Positions 1 through 8,517 of a stretch of DNA of 64,000 bases are shown in pieces (within the stretch, counting starts at the first letter, position 1; each line of letters starts with the position of its first letter). The DNA is taken from NCBI GenBank assembly GCA_018873245.2, contig JAEMBT020000005.1, positions 4,946,001 through 5,010,000 of the forward strand, in the 5' to 3' direction. The notes beneath the pieces are model-generated. The model was not told where the DNA came from and did no database searches. It saw only the letters and a list, made by a program, of their open reading frames with translations. The position numbers were made by a program, and so were the translations under genes. The stretch is from Archegozetes longisetosus (lineage: Eukaryota > Arthropoda > Arachnida > Sarcoptiformes > Trhypochthoniidae).

Positions 1-152
1 AGATTTATCAAACGGAATAGCATGTCTTTACAGCCATTTTAAGGAATATATGAGTAAATAATACTTAAATGTATTAAAAATTAAGTTCGAAATAAAATTA
101 AATTGTTTAAACTTAAAAATTAATATTTGCATGTGTAAATCATGTTTTATGA

Positions 153-244
153 ATGATTCATATATTCCTATTTGAGATTCATATACTTCATTGGGAGGTT
201 CATATATTATTATGAGAGATTCATATATTTCTATGGGAGGTTCA
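153..244. repeat. Degenerate minisatellite, unit about 20-21 bp
   Basis: About five imperfect head-to-tail units of 19-21 bp, alternating between a gattcatata-type start and a gggaggttcata-type start. Seen directly by eye. No coding role is apparent; a short ORF across it is just the repeat translated. Confidence 0.6.
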
Positions 245-1125
245 TTAAAAAAATTTCTCGATTTTTAACGAGAAACTTTCTTAGAAATTTTCTTTATACA
301 ACACTACACCCAGACCTAGCCCACTCAAAAAGGATAAACCATGTTTTGCCGATTGCAACCCAAACCAAAACTGATATTAACTAAGGTATAATAGGTTAGG
401 CCGCTTCACGACTTAACCTATTCTTTAATTTATATCAGGCTTGTTTGGGTTACGACTCGAGAAATCCAGGTTTACCCATTACTAAGTACTAAACCTCACA
501 ATAATGAATATCTCGAGAACTACTTGTGATAATTGATCAAGTGGGGTATGAAATGCTCATTTCGATATCCTGAGTCCAATGATACGTTACTTGGCGAGGT
601 TAGTAACTCCCATGGGGAGTTAACCATAAGTAGTCAAGTGTGATATCAGTATTGTGAAATGTAAATTTTATCTATATAAGTTATCATTATTAAGTAATAG
701 ACTAATTAAGAAATGTTTTAGTTTATTTAAAAGAAAATTTATTATATTGATAAAGTAATAGATAAAAAGTCTATTTTATCAACAATAAGCTCTCTTTTAA
801 TTTTTTACTTGAAAGCACGTTTTTCTAAGAAAATATCGAGAATTATCTAAACTTTAGTTTTAAGAACAAGATAAGATAGAATACAGAAAAGGTATATAAC
901 GAGAGCAGAGAAAGTGTGGAAGACAGACAGATAGGGACATATAGATAGTGTATGTTAATAAGCGTATAACATGTAATATTGAATCATTAAAATAAAGTTA
1001 CATTAATATCAATAGGGAAAAGTGTCTTAATTCATCAATTCATCAATACGACGCGTATTATTAAGTAAGTATTTCGTGCAACGCTGTATTAAATGTTTTT
1101 CTTATCAATTATGTTAACAGTAAAG
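245..1125. other. Intergenic, AT-rich, no gene seen
   Basis: No supportable ORF, exon or RNA gene. A stretch at about 543-584 resembles 4976-5018 (see findings), so part of it may be an old dispersed repeat. Confidence 0.5.
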
Positions 1126-1175
1126 ATCCAGGTTTGTGAATAAAAGATGGGTATGCGCGGGTGGTTTGTAGTAAA

Positions 1176-1425
1176 TTAAGATATAGGATAAAAAAATAAA
1201 TAAACTCACCAATTATTGTTGAAGATGAGAAGAGTTGAAATTTTCGACTTTAAGTCTTCATCAGCACATAGAAGAGAGAGAAAGAGAAAAGAGCAGTATC
1301 AAAAGGTACAACAAATGGCGCCTTTTGTGTGTTGCTGTTGTTGTTGTTGTGATGATTTAGGGGTTGTTTGCCACGTACCAAAACACGTATTAGTTCAAAA
1401 AGAATATGTTTGGAATGTGACAAAC
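1176..1425 (+). repeat. PLE terminal arm (pLTR), left copy
   Basis: Reverse complement of 2760-3009 with only a few mismatches. It contains a run of TGT/TTG triplets and a purine-rich GAGAGAAAG stretch. An 89-residue ORF here with a run of cysteines is the translated arm, not a gene. Confidence 0.9.
1242..1264 (-). ncRNA. Hammerhead-ribozyme-like core in left PLE arm (RT-sense strand)
   Basis: Inverted copy of the core at 2921-2943: CTGATGA at 1264-1258, the same GACT/AGTC stem, and GAAA at 1245-1242. In this arm the core lies on the same strand as the RT, downstream of the GIY-YIG domain, where a PLE transcript would carry it in its 3' part. Confidence 0.5.
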
Positions 1426-1492
1426 TTGACTTCGGGTCACCCGGGAGTGTCAGTGCCCGTCAGTCCAATGGACTGCCCTGAGTAGCGGGCGA

Positions 1493-2758
1493 TTACAGGA
1501 AGGAAAAGTCGCGGTTAAGGCCGGGGGGTATGTGGGTTCTAAGGGTAAAAATAATGCGAGATTCCAGTTCGAGTCTCTGTGATTCGGATGTGGGAGCGGG
1601 TCGGACGGCGGTTATTTTATAATCAGAGGTGGAGTGGTTAGGGAGGTTAAAGTGGCAGGAGACTGATGTGTCCATTTTGTTACGGATGTCACGAAGGTGT
1701 TCACCAGAGCGGTCAGACAGAGCCCGTCCAGTTTGTCCAACGTAGGCGGATTGGCAACGGGTACATAGAATAGCGTAAATAATGCAAAGGGAGGTACATG
1801 AGAAGTGGTGTCTAATCCGGATCGAGGAGGTTGAAGTGGTGATGTGCGGTAGTTGGAGAGTATGAGGACAGGTTCTACACCGTGGACGGGAGCAGGGGAA
1901 TGTCCAAGGGTTGGGCTCAGGCATACGGGGAGCTGTGAGCCGGGAGTGTACCAGTAGTTGTCGTAAGTTGGGGGGGCGTCGGTAGGAATTGAGTGGTGGA
2001 TGAGGAAAGATTGGAGCAGTGTAGGGGTTGGCCTGGAGGATATCAAAAAAAGGCGGCGCAGAGTGGAGGATATTGCCTTGGCATGGGGGTTGTAGGTTAG
2101 GACTAACGGGGGACGATCATTCTGGGTACGGGATGTATGGGTGAGACAGTCACTGCGGGAAAGGCGGGAGACGCGGTCAAAGGCCCGTTGGAGGATGTGG
2201 TCAGGATAGTCGCGAGCGCGGAAGAAATCAAGCATTTGGAGGGATTGAGTTCTGAAATCGTCATCGTCTGAACACAGGCGACGGATCGGTGTAGTTGCGA
2301 GTAAGGGAGTGAACGTAGGAGATGCGGGGGTGGAAGAATTTGAAGTTGAGGAATGTGTGGGCATCAGTAGACTTATAAAAGTCCGATGTTGACAGGGAGG
2401 GTGAGTCATTGAGGATGGAGATTTTAATATCAAGGAACGGGAGCGAGGTAGGGGAGGTTTGGGTGGAGAAGGACAGAGAAGGGTGAATCCAGGTAAAGGA
2501 GGATATAAAGTGGGAGACATCGTCGGGAGGACAGGAGAAGAGTAGTAAGCAGTCGTCAATGTATCAACGGTAAAGGTCAGGTTGGAGTCCAACATACGTT
2601 GCAAAGAAATCTTCCTCGAGGCCCGCCATAAAGAGACATGCATAACTGGGGCCCATACGGGTGCCCATAGCCACGCCAGAAGTCTGGGCGAAGAACTGGT
2701 CGTCGAACTCAAACGCATTAAGTCGAAGAACAAGTTCAGCGAGCCGGACGACGGCCGT
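1493..2758 (-). pseudogene. PLE reverse transcriptase / GIY-YIG polyprotein, truncated and broken
   Basis: From 2758 downward the frame encodes RT core motifs: a GVAMGTRMGPSYACLFM segment, then the catalytic YIDD (2563-2552). Further down are a conserved RRLCSDDDDF block and, at 1493-1924, a Cys-rich GIY-YIG domain (YAILC-x2-C-x3-YVGQTGR, then R and H). The RT start and the GIY-YIG share one frame, but the middle does not. A TGA at 2566-2564 sits directly before YIDD, probably a decayed CGA. The reading frame also shifts near 2290 and returns near 2046, at a run of seven A/T. The N-terminal half of a normal PLE RT is missing. A 401-residue ORF over 1612-2817 is mostly off-frame shadow. This copy cannot make an active protein. 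Confidence 0.87.
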
Positions 2759-2759
2759 G

Positions 2760-3009
2760 GTTTGTCACGTTCCAAACATAGTCTTTTTGAACTAATACGT
2801 GTTTTGGTACGTGGCAAACAACCCCTAAATCATCACAACAACAACAACAGCAACACACAAAAGGCGCCATTTGTTGTACCTTTTGATACTGCTCTTTTCT
2901 CTTTCTCTCTCTTCTATGTGCTGATGAAGACTTAAAGTCGAAAATTTCAACTCTTCTCATCTTCAACAATAATTGGTGAGTTTATTTATTTTTTTATCCT
3001 ATATCTTAA
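2760..3009 (-). repeat. PLE terminal arm (pLTR), right copy
   Basis: Inverted partner of 1176-1425. It directly abuts the truncated RT region at 2758, so RT coding sequence is joined straight to the arm. Confidence 0.9.
2921..2943 (+). ncRNA. Hammerhead-ribozyme-like core in right PLE arm
   Basis: CTGATGA (2921-2927) is followed by a 4-bp stem (GACT/AGTC, loop TAA) and then GAAA (2940-2943). That is the conserved core order of a hammerhead ribozyme, and PLE terminal repeats are known to carry such motifs. There is one extra A between CTGATGA and the stem. I could not find convincing partners for stems I and III or the cleavage triplet, so activity is uncertain. Confidence 0.5.
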
Positions 3010-3023
3010 AATCCAGGTTTGTG

Positions 3024-3397
3024 GCTGAATAATGTTACAAAAAATCAATTCCGATTTGAGGTATTCTATTAAATGAGCACCAAACAGATAAAAATAAGCA
3101 TTACAGAATACATATTTATTCTCTACTTAAGTGAAGTTTCAATTCTACACAGAACACCGAATTAAACCGGTTTCGCACCGATTTCGATACTTTTCTTACC
3201 ACAACATTTCTTATCGATGAAAAAAATAGCTTAATTATATAAGATCACCTTTAACTCAAGGTTTATAATAAGAAACAATTTTTTCATAATAATCGAGTGA
3301 TAACCGTTAAGGGGATAAAGTAAGTATTAATTTGCTAGTATTACCATCAGTAGTAATTAGTTAATATTGAACATATTCTCTCCATATATAAATTAGT
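3024..3397. other. Intergenic, no gene seen
   Basis: AT-rich spacer between the PLE and the interrupted ORF starting at 3398. Nothing further recognised. Confidence 0.4.
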
Positions 3398-4809
3398 ATG
3401 ATGGAGTTTTTAAGCTATGTAGAAAAACGGTTGGCTTTTACTTTTGTGTGAAGCTGGGGAAACCATTACATATATATATATTTATTTTCAGCATGACTTG
3501 ACAAGCAAAAAAGTCTCAAGCCACACCCACCTCCGCCCACTTCTAAGCTCCGCCCACCAAAAAATTTTAGCCACACCCACCAAATTTATCTTAAATTTTT
3601 ATCTAAATGTACTGTTTAAAAATATGCAAGCGGATCCTCCAAATTCCTTCTGTGGGCGCAGTTATAAACGTTCAAAGTTCGATTTTTCAAAATTTTGACT
3701 GGCTTTTACTTTTTAAAGCTGGTGTAGTATTTATATATGTTATCAGCATTACATGAAAAATAAAATTCTCAAGCCACGCCCACCTCCGAAAATTTAATTC
3801 ACTAAAAAATTTCAAGCCCACCAAAATTTTCTTAAATTTCTATCTAAACATACTATTTAAGAATATGCAATCGGACTCTCAAAATTCCTTCTGTGGGCGA
3901 AGTTATGAATTTTCAAAATTTCGATATTTCAATAGTAACTAGGACATCCTTTGTCTAGTTTTTCATGTTGACTTACTATCCGTTTTTAGGAAAAATACAG
4001 AACTATAAGATATTAGGCATTCAAGGAAAACAAATTTTTACCAAGATTTACCAAAAATTTTTGGTGGGCGGAGCATAAAAATGGTCGGAGGTGGGCGTGG
4101 CTTGCGAATTTTATTTGTCATGTAATGCTGATAACAAATATATATAAATGTAATTGCTACAACAGCTTTACGGAAAGTAAAAGCTACGTCAAAGTTTTGA
4201 AAAATCGAACTTTGAACGTTTATAACTCCGCCCACAGAAGGAATTTGGAGGATCCACTTGCATATTTTTAAACAGTACATTTAGATAAAAATTTAAGATA
4301 AATTTGGTTAGTGTGACTAAAAATTTTTGGTGGGCGGAGCTTAGAAGTGGGCGGAGGTGGGTGTGGCTTGAGACTTTTTTGCTTGTCAAGTCATGCTGAT
4401 AATAAATATATATATATATGTAATGGTTTCCCCAGCTTCACACAAAAGTAAAAGCCAACCTAGAAAAACTAAGAGCTGGTGTCAAAGGTTTCATAAGAAC
4501 AGATGCGGAAAGAGCTGAAGCGGAACATCTAATAAGTGGTGTTATACTTGCGTATAATAGTGAGTTTAACGTACTAAATGAGAAAATAGATTATAAATTA
4601 AAATTTCATCTTAAGAGAGGCTAGATACAGTTTATCTCTTTATGTACTGTGGAATGGGCCTCGGGGCAATATCAGGTTTGATTTTCGATAAATGTTGGAA
4701 CTCCTCTAAATCGGATTCCTCTAATTCAAATTGGTCTACTGCAACGGTAGTAACCGCTGGTGCAATTACTGGTGGTATAGTTGGAGGCTGGATTGGAAAA
4801 TACGTGTAA
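3398..4809 (+). pseudogene. Small unrecognised ORF split by a foldback transposon
   Basis: The reading frame starts at ATG ATG (3398-3403), runs ten codons, and is cut at 3428 by the element. If the element and one copy of its 9-bp duplication are removed, the frame continues exactly at 4470 to a TAG at about 4625. That gives about 61 residues with an acidic, helix-like segment (RTDAERAEAEHLISG). A second open stretch follows in the +2 frame to a TAA at 4807-4809. It is rich in glycine and small residues (GMGLGAISGLIF, then AGAITGGIVGGWIGKYV), like a glycine-zipper membrane hairpin. One missing A near 4614 would join the two parts into one protein of about 125 residues. The family is not recognised. 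It is dead in this copy unless the element is spliced out. Confidence 0.5.
3420..4469. mobile_element. Foldback / MULE-like non-autonomous DNA transposon
   Basis: The element occupies 3429-4460 and is flanked by a perfect 9-bp duplication, tagaaaaac (3420-3428 and 4461-4469). The ends are inverted repeats starting GGTTGGCTTTTACTTTTGTG. The inverted similarity continues inward for several hundred bases and includes repeated blocks around ccacgcccacctccgccc. The left half also contains a second, diverged direct copy of the same unit (about 3705-3950). There is no transposase. Very long terminal inverted repeats with a 9-bp duplication are typical of Mutator-like (MULE) elements. The superfamily is inferred from structure only. 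Confidence 0.8.
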
Positions 4810-6204
4810 CCACTAATTAATAATTACAGTTAAATAATTATTTTTATTCAACAATTAATGTTTATTACAACAAATATAATCATGTTTATTCAGAGTGCGT
4901 ATATAAAATTTTTTCTTAAACATTAAATATATTATTAATAATAGTATGTCAGGACTTGGCCGGATGTGGTTTAATGTGGTATCAAAATGTTCAATTCGCC
5001 GACCTGAATCCAATGATATATATATTGTTTGGATGGGTTCACGAGAAGTGAGCCTTGCCCAAAATCTACAATCCTACTCCCTTGCAGAACTCCCTTGCAG
5101 TTATTCAGTTTTGATTGAAAAAATCAAGGAATTAGCAAAGGAGATGTGGTCAGGCTGACCACATGGTATGGTAGGGATTCTCAAGTCTTAGAGTGAATTT
5201 TATGCATTTAAATCACGGGATTTCTCTAAATTTGATTCTTATTTTGATTCATTTCTGATAAGAAGATTCATTTAATATCTTTTAAATTATGTCAATTGAG
5301 TTTTTGGGACTTCAATTTTTTATGTTTAATTCAAAAAGAATTAATTGTAATAAAATTATCCTAATCACCAATTTATTTTCTATAAAACAATAAACTTAAA
5401 TTATGAAAATGTGAAATTCAGATCAATTCAATATTTTGTGCTGAATTATGTTCTGAAAGCAATTAACCAATCAAGCTTAGGCAAATCAATGCGAAGTTAG
5501 TTCCAACAGATTAAACTTCATATTTATCTAAATGTTTTAGTTCGCGCATTACTGCAGTCCAATGCAAAGGTTCAATGTTTGAGCGATTAGGCTTGAAAAC
5601 CAAATTGATTAAAAGTAAGGCGTATTTACAACCTCTGGATGTCTAACTCTCATTTTCCTCAGATCATTAGACATTCATTTATTAGAATTGTTTCACAAGT
5701 GGTGTTTCGAAAAATTATAACTGAATAAGTGAAAAGCTACGCAGCCATTACACAATTGAGGACAATATTGAGTTTAGTATTAATTTTTGCTTCAGCATGG
5801 AATGCAATGATTTTTAGTTGCAGATCACCCTTAATAAGCATTACATCTGTCGCTGTTAGTATTACTTAGTCGTAGTTTAATCTAAACGTTATTTAACTTA
5901 AAACATTACCATATAAAAGGATTCAGTTTTGACCTCTAGTTCTTAATATGATTCTCAAGTTGACTCTTAATATGACGCGCGTTCGTTTCAAATTTGAATT
6001 GAATTTGAAAGACAACAATATTCGTTATTAATTATTTGCTCGTTTTTTCAATCTATTGTTGAGTCATAATAACAGTTGCGATTATCCGAATTGAAATGAT
6101 CAATTTGGAATCAGATTGAAATTAAGTTCAATCTTCTAAAAGAAAACTCAAGAGCTTATTTTAATTCTAAATTCTATTCAATCGCAACGGAATCTGTTGA
6201 TCAA
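4810..6204. other. Intergenic, no gene supported
   Basis: AT-rich. A 70-codon ORF at 4946-5158 has no coding support. Its start overlaps a stretch (4976-5018) similar to 543-584, which suggests a repeat remnant. Confidence 0.4.
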
Positions 6205-6441
6205 ATGGAAGGAAAAGTTAACGAATCGAACGAAATAGAAGAGACTCCAATCAAATCAGGAGGGGTAGTCTTGGAATTAAGACATAGAAGAAAGAAGTCA
6301 CTCATGATGAAGAGTGTGGACCAAGGAGAAGAAGAAAAGGATCAAAACTTGGAAGAAGGAAAAGTAGGGGAAGGAAAGGACGATCAGGAAAAGGAAGTAG
6401 AAGAGGAAGAAGAGAGAAATCACGAAAAGTTACAAAAGTAA
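6205..6441 (+). CDS. Hypothetical Glu/Lys-rich small protein
   Basis: A 78-codon ORF that is almost entirely charged (runs of EEKDQN, KEVEEEEE). The region is a purine-rich GAA/GGA tract, so composition alone can hold a frame open. A donor-like gtaaga lies at about 6437, so it could be a first exon, but no downstream exon was found. No family recognised. It may be a chance ORF. Confidence 0.2.
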   Translation: MEGKVNESNEIEETPIKSGGVVLELRHRRKKSLMMKSVDQGEEEKDQNLEEGKVGEGKDDQEKEVEEEEERNHEKLQK

Positions 6442-7017
6442 GAAGAGGAAAGTCTGACGAAAAGAGAAGAAGGAGAAGAAGCAGACGCTGAAACGATTGC
6501 TATTCAAAATTGTTTGTAAAAATATATCTAAGCATTCTTTTAGAAAATTATGATCTGAAATAAAATCTTTGAAATACTAATTTTGATTTTGAGTAAAATT
6601 GAAAGTTAATGAAAGAATTGTTTAGAGATTACTAAACCTTGACTAAACCAAAAATATAGTATTTGAAGCTCTTTGAGAGATGATCATGTTTTCTAACAGT
6701 AAACACATGAAATTTCACAAAAGTTAGATATTTATCGGATTAACTGTTGCCCATAAAATTATAGACCAAAAATTTCCAATTAAGTTTAATAAGAATAAAA
6801 AATAGACCTCATTCTAACAACTCAAATAATTGATCGTAAGAGAGCTTATCTTCAGACAAACAAATGGTCAAACATTCTAAACGACAACCAAAACTTGATT
6901 GCATAAAAATTCAACATATCGTAACCAGTAATCAACACATTCTTTAATCAGTGATTTAAGTTAACTTTAATGAAACGATTGATTTCAATTGTATTGAAAT
7001 GAAATTCTGAGAATAGT
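6442..7017. other. Intergenic, 3' side of USP
   Basis: The purine tract fades by about 6490, then AT-rich sequence. Probably contains the 3' UTR of the minus-strand USP gene. No other feature seen. Confidence 0.4.
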
Positions 7018-7971
7018 TTAACATTTAATTGAAACTGCATTCATATGATAGAATAGAATATATGCTCCATTCAACTGATCGAAAGTGAAATTTTGTACAA
7101 CTTTTAAAGTTTCGTCATCGAACAAATACCATTTAGGGGATTCATACCTACAAAAGATAGTGTAGTGACCACTACCGCTATAGTCTCCACGATGACAAAT
7201 GCAAGCGTATAAGCGGTAAGGAGTAGAATTGATCAGAACGTATTCATTTACTGTCACTTTCCTAGATATCTTCTGTCCCTCATTCCCGAACTTTTTCAGC
7301 TGTATTATTAGAACCAATGGTGATCTGACTATTTGTAAGCTTTTAATCGACCTGGTTTTTCGGTTGCATTGAGAACAAGTTGGCATCGAGTCATTGTCAA
7401 GCACTTCCTCAGCAGTATATCCTTTGAGGCAATCATTTATGTCGCATTCTTTGTTTCCTTCAGGCAAAGGTAAGGAGATGTCCCAAAAGGTATCCCAGCA
7501 ATAACTTTCGTGACCACAATCAGTGCATTTGATGGTCGAAGATAACTGACCGACAAAAAGTTTCACCAGAAATGAGTCGTCTATGTATTTGACATATAGT
7601 CTGTAGCCCTCTGCGGCTGTTTTTATCTCATGTCTTTCAGTCCGTTTTCTTTTCTTCGCTTCATTCGCCTCTTCGTGTATACCATCGATAATAAATCTCA
7701 ACAACTCTTGAGCGTCGTGTTGGTCTCGGCCTTTGAATTGTGGTTTGAATTGCGTAAACTTAGACCTAAATTGTGAGGGACTGACGCAATTGTGTTCTGT
7801 TGTCATCATTTGTTTGAATAGTTTGGAAAGTGCACAATGAAGAGGAGCTTCACTTTTCTTTGTAGTCATATACTCCCGAAATTCTTGCGTCGCGTAAAGC
7901 GCCTGAAGCGTTGTGTTCATATAACAAGTATTGCCCAAATTATCTAATCCTGTCAGATAGAACGTCATCAT
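7018..7971 (-). CDS. Ubiquitin carboxyl-terminal hydrolase (USP), single exon, catalytic core only
   Basis: A cysteine protease that removes ubiquitin from proteins. The 317 residues are almost entirely USP catalytic domain. The Cys box (LDNLGNTCYMN) has the nucleophile at C16, there is a QHDAQEL block at 84-90, and zinc-ribbon cysteines at 149/152 and 199/202. The His box (SGSGHYTIF) has H269, followed by the Asp region YLFDDETL at 283-290. All catalytic parts look intact. It resembles the USP2/USP8/USP21 group, but those usually have long N-terminal regions; here the protein starts eight residues before the Cys box. The absence of introns in an intron-rich neighbourhood suggests a retrocopy or intron loss. 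It is head-to-head with SIRT2, 546 bp apart. Substrate unknown. Confidence 0.93.
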   Translation of the reverse strand: MMTFYLTGLDNLGNTCYMNTTLQALYATQEFREYMTTKKSEAPLHCALSKLFKQMMTTEHNCVSPSQFRSKFTQFKPQFKGRDQHDAQELLRFIIDGIHEEANEAKKRKRTERHEIKTAAEGYRLYVKYIDDSFLVKLFVGQLSSTIKCTDCGHESYCWDTFWDISLPLPEGNKECDINDCLKGYTAEEVLDNDSMPTCSQCNRKTRSIKSLQIVRSPLVLIIQLKKFGNEGQKISRKVTVNEYVLINSTPYRLYACICHRGDYSGSGHYTIFCRYESPKWYLFDDETLKVVQNFTFDQLNGAYILFYHMNAVSIKC

Positions 7972-8517
7972 TTGTTTTGGTTGTCAGTCCGATTCAGTTT
8001 AAATTCTAACAGATTTATTGAGAAATTGAATATAACCGTCAAATATCTTATAGACTCCTATCGACTAATTGACAACTATTCAATTTAAAACTTAATCACA
8101 ATTTGAATTTTTCTGTTCATTAACTCAACTTCAAACTAATTTCACTCAATTTTTCAATTGAGGAGCATTTGGTCGGAAAATACTGAGGACTGAGAAAACT
8201 TCTCAAAGTTTGAAGTTTCAAACTTTGAAAACTTTGCGAATAAGTGAAGTGAAAGTCATATGACTTATAATAACGTTAACTGAAATAATAGAATCCTTAC
8301 GTCATCTGTTTTTCATGACTTAATATATTGTCATTTTTTGGTCGAATACAATCATTTTTAAAATTATTTCCTACCACGTTATCTTCTGATTTGTTTCGCA
8401 CAAATATTTGACTTCCAATAGAATGTCTGATTCTCCGAAGTGTTCTGGTAATTGTTAACAAATTTGTAATTATTTATCAAATTATTCACAAATCAATTAT
8501 AGAAAAAGTAAACATAA
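7972..8517. other. Shared upstream region of USP and SIRT2
   Basis: The genes diverge from this 546-bp AT-rich spacer, so it should hold both promoters. A short palindrome (caaagtttgaagtttcaaactttg) lies near 8203-8226. No defined motif was identified. Confidence 0.4.

Larger units (their letters stand above)
1126..3023 (-). mobile_element. Penelope-like retroelement (PLE), degenerate copy with inverted terminal arms
   Basis: The element is bounded by a 13-bp direct repeat (atccaggtttgtg) at 1126-1138 and 3011-3023, read as the target-site duplication. Inside are two 250-bp arms in inverted orientation (1176-1425 and 2760-3009). Between them, on the minus strand, lies the end of a PLE reverse transcriptase followed by a GIY-YIG endonuclease. 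A 37-bp stretch (1139-1175) separates the left duplication from the left arm, like the short tail extension known for Penelope elements. The RT starts abruptly at the right arm, so the copy is 5'-truncated. Inverted pseudo-LTRs plus RT and GIY-YIG are the PLE hallmark. The copy is broken and could move only in trans, if at all. Confidence 0.88.

Noticed and set aside
1216-1485. 89-residue ORF with a run of seven cysteines
   Set aside because: It is translated PLE arm; the same peptide appears from the inverted arm at 2969-2736. No gene.
1612-2817. 401-residue minus-strand ORF
   Set aside because: Mostly the wrong frame of the PLE RT (only the RRLCSDDDDF part is the true frame); it is open by composition.
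4946-5158. 70-residue ORF
   Set aside because: No domain, no splice context, and it overlaps a repeat-like segment.
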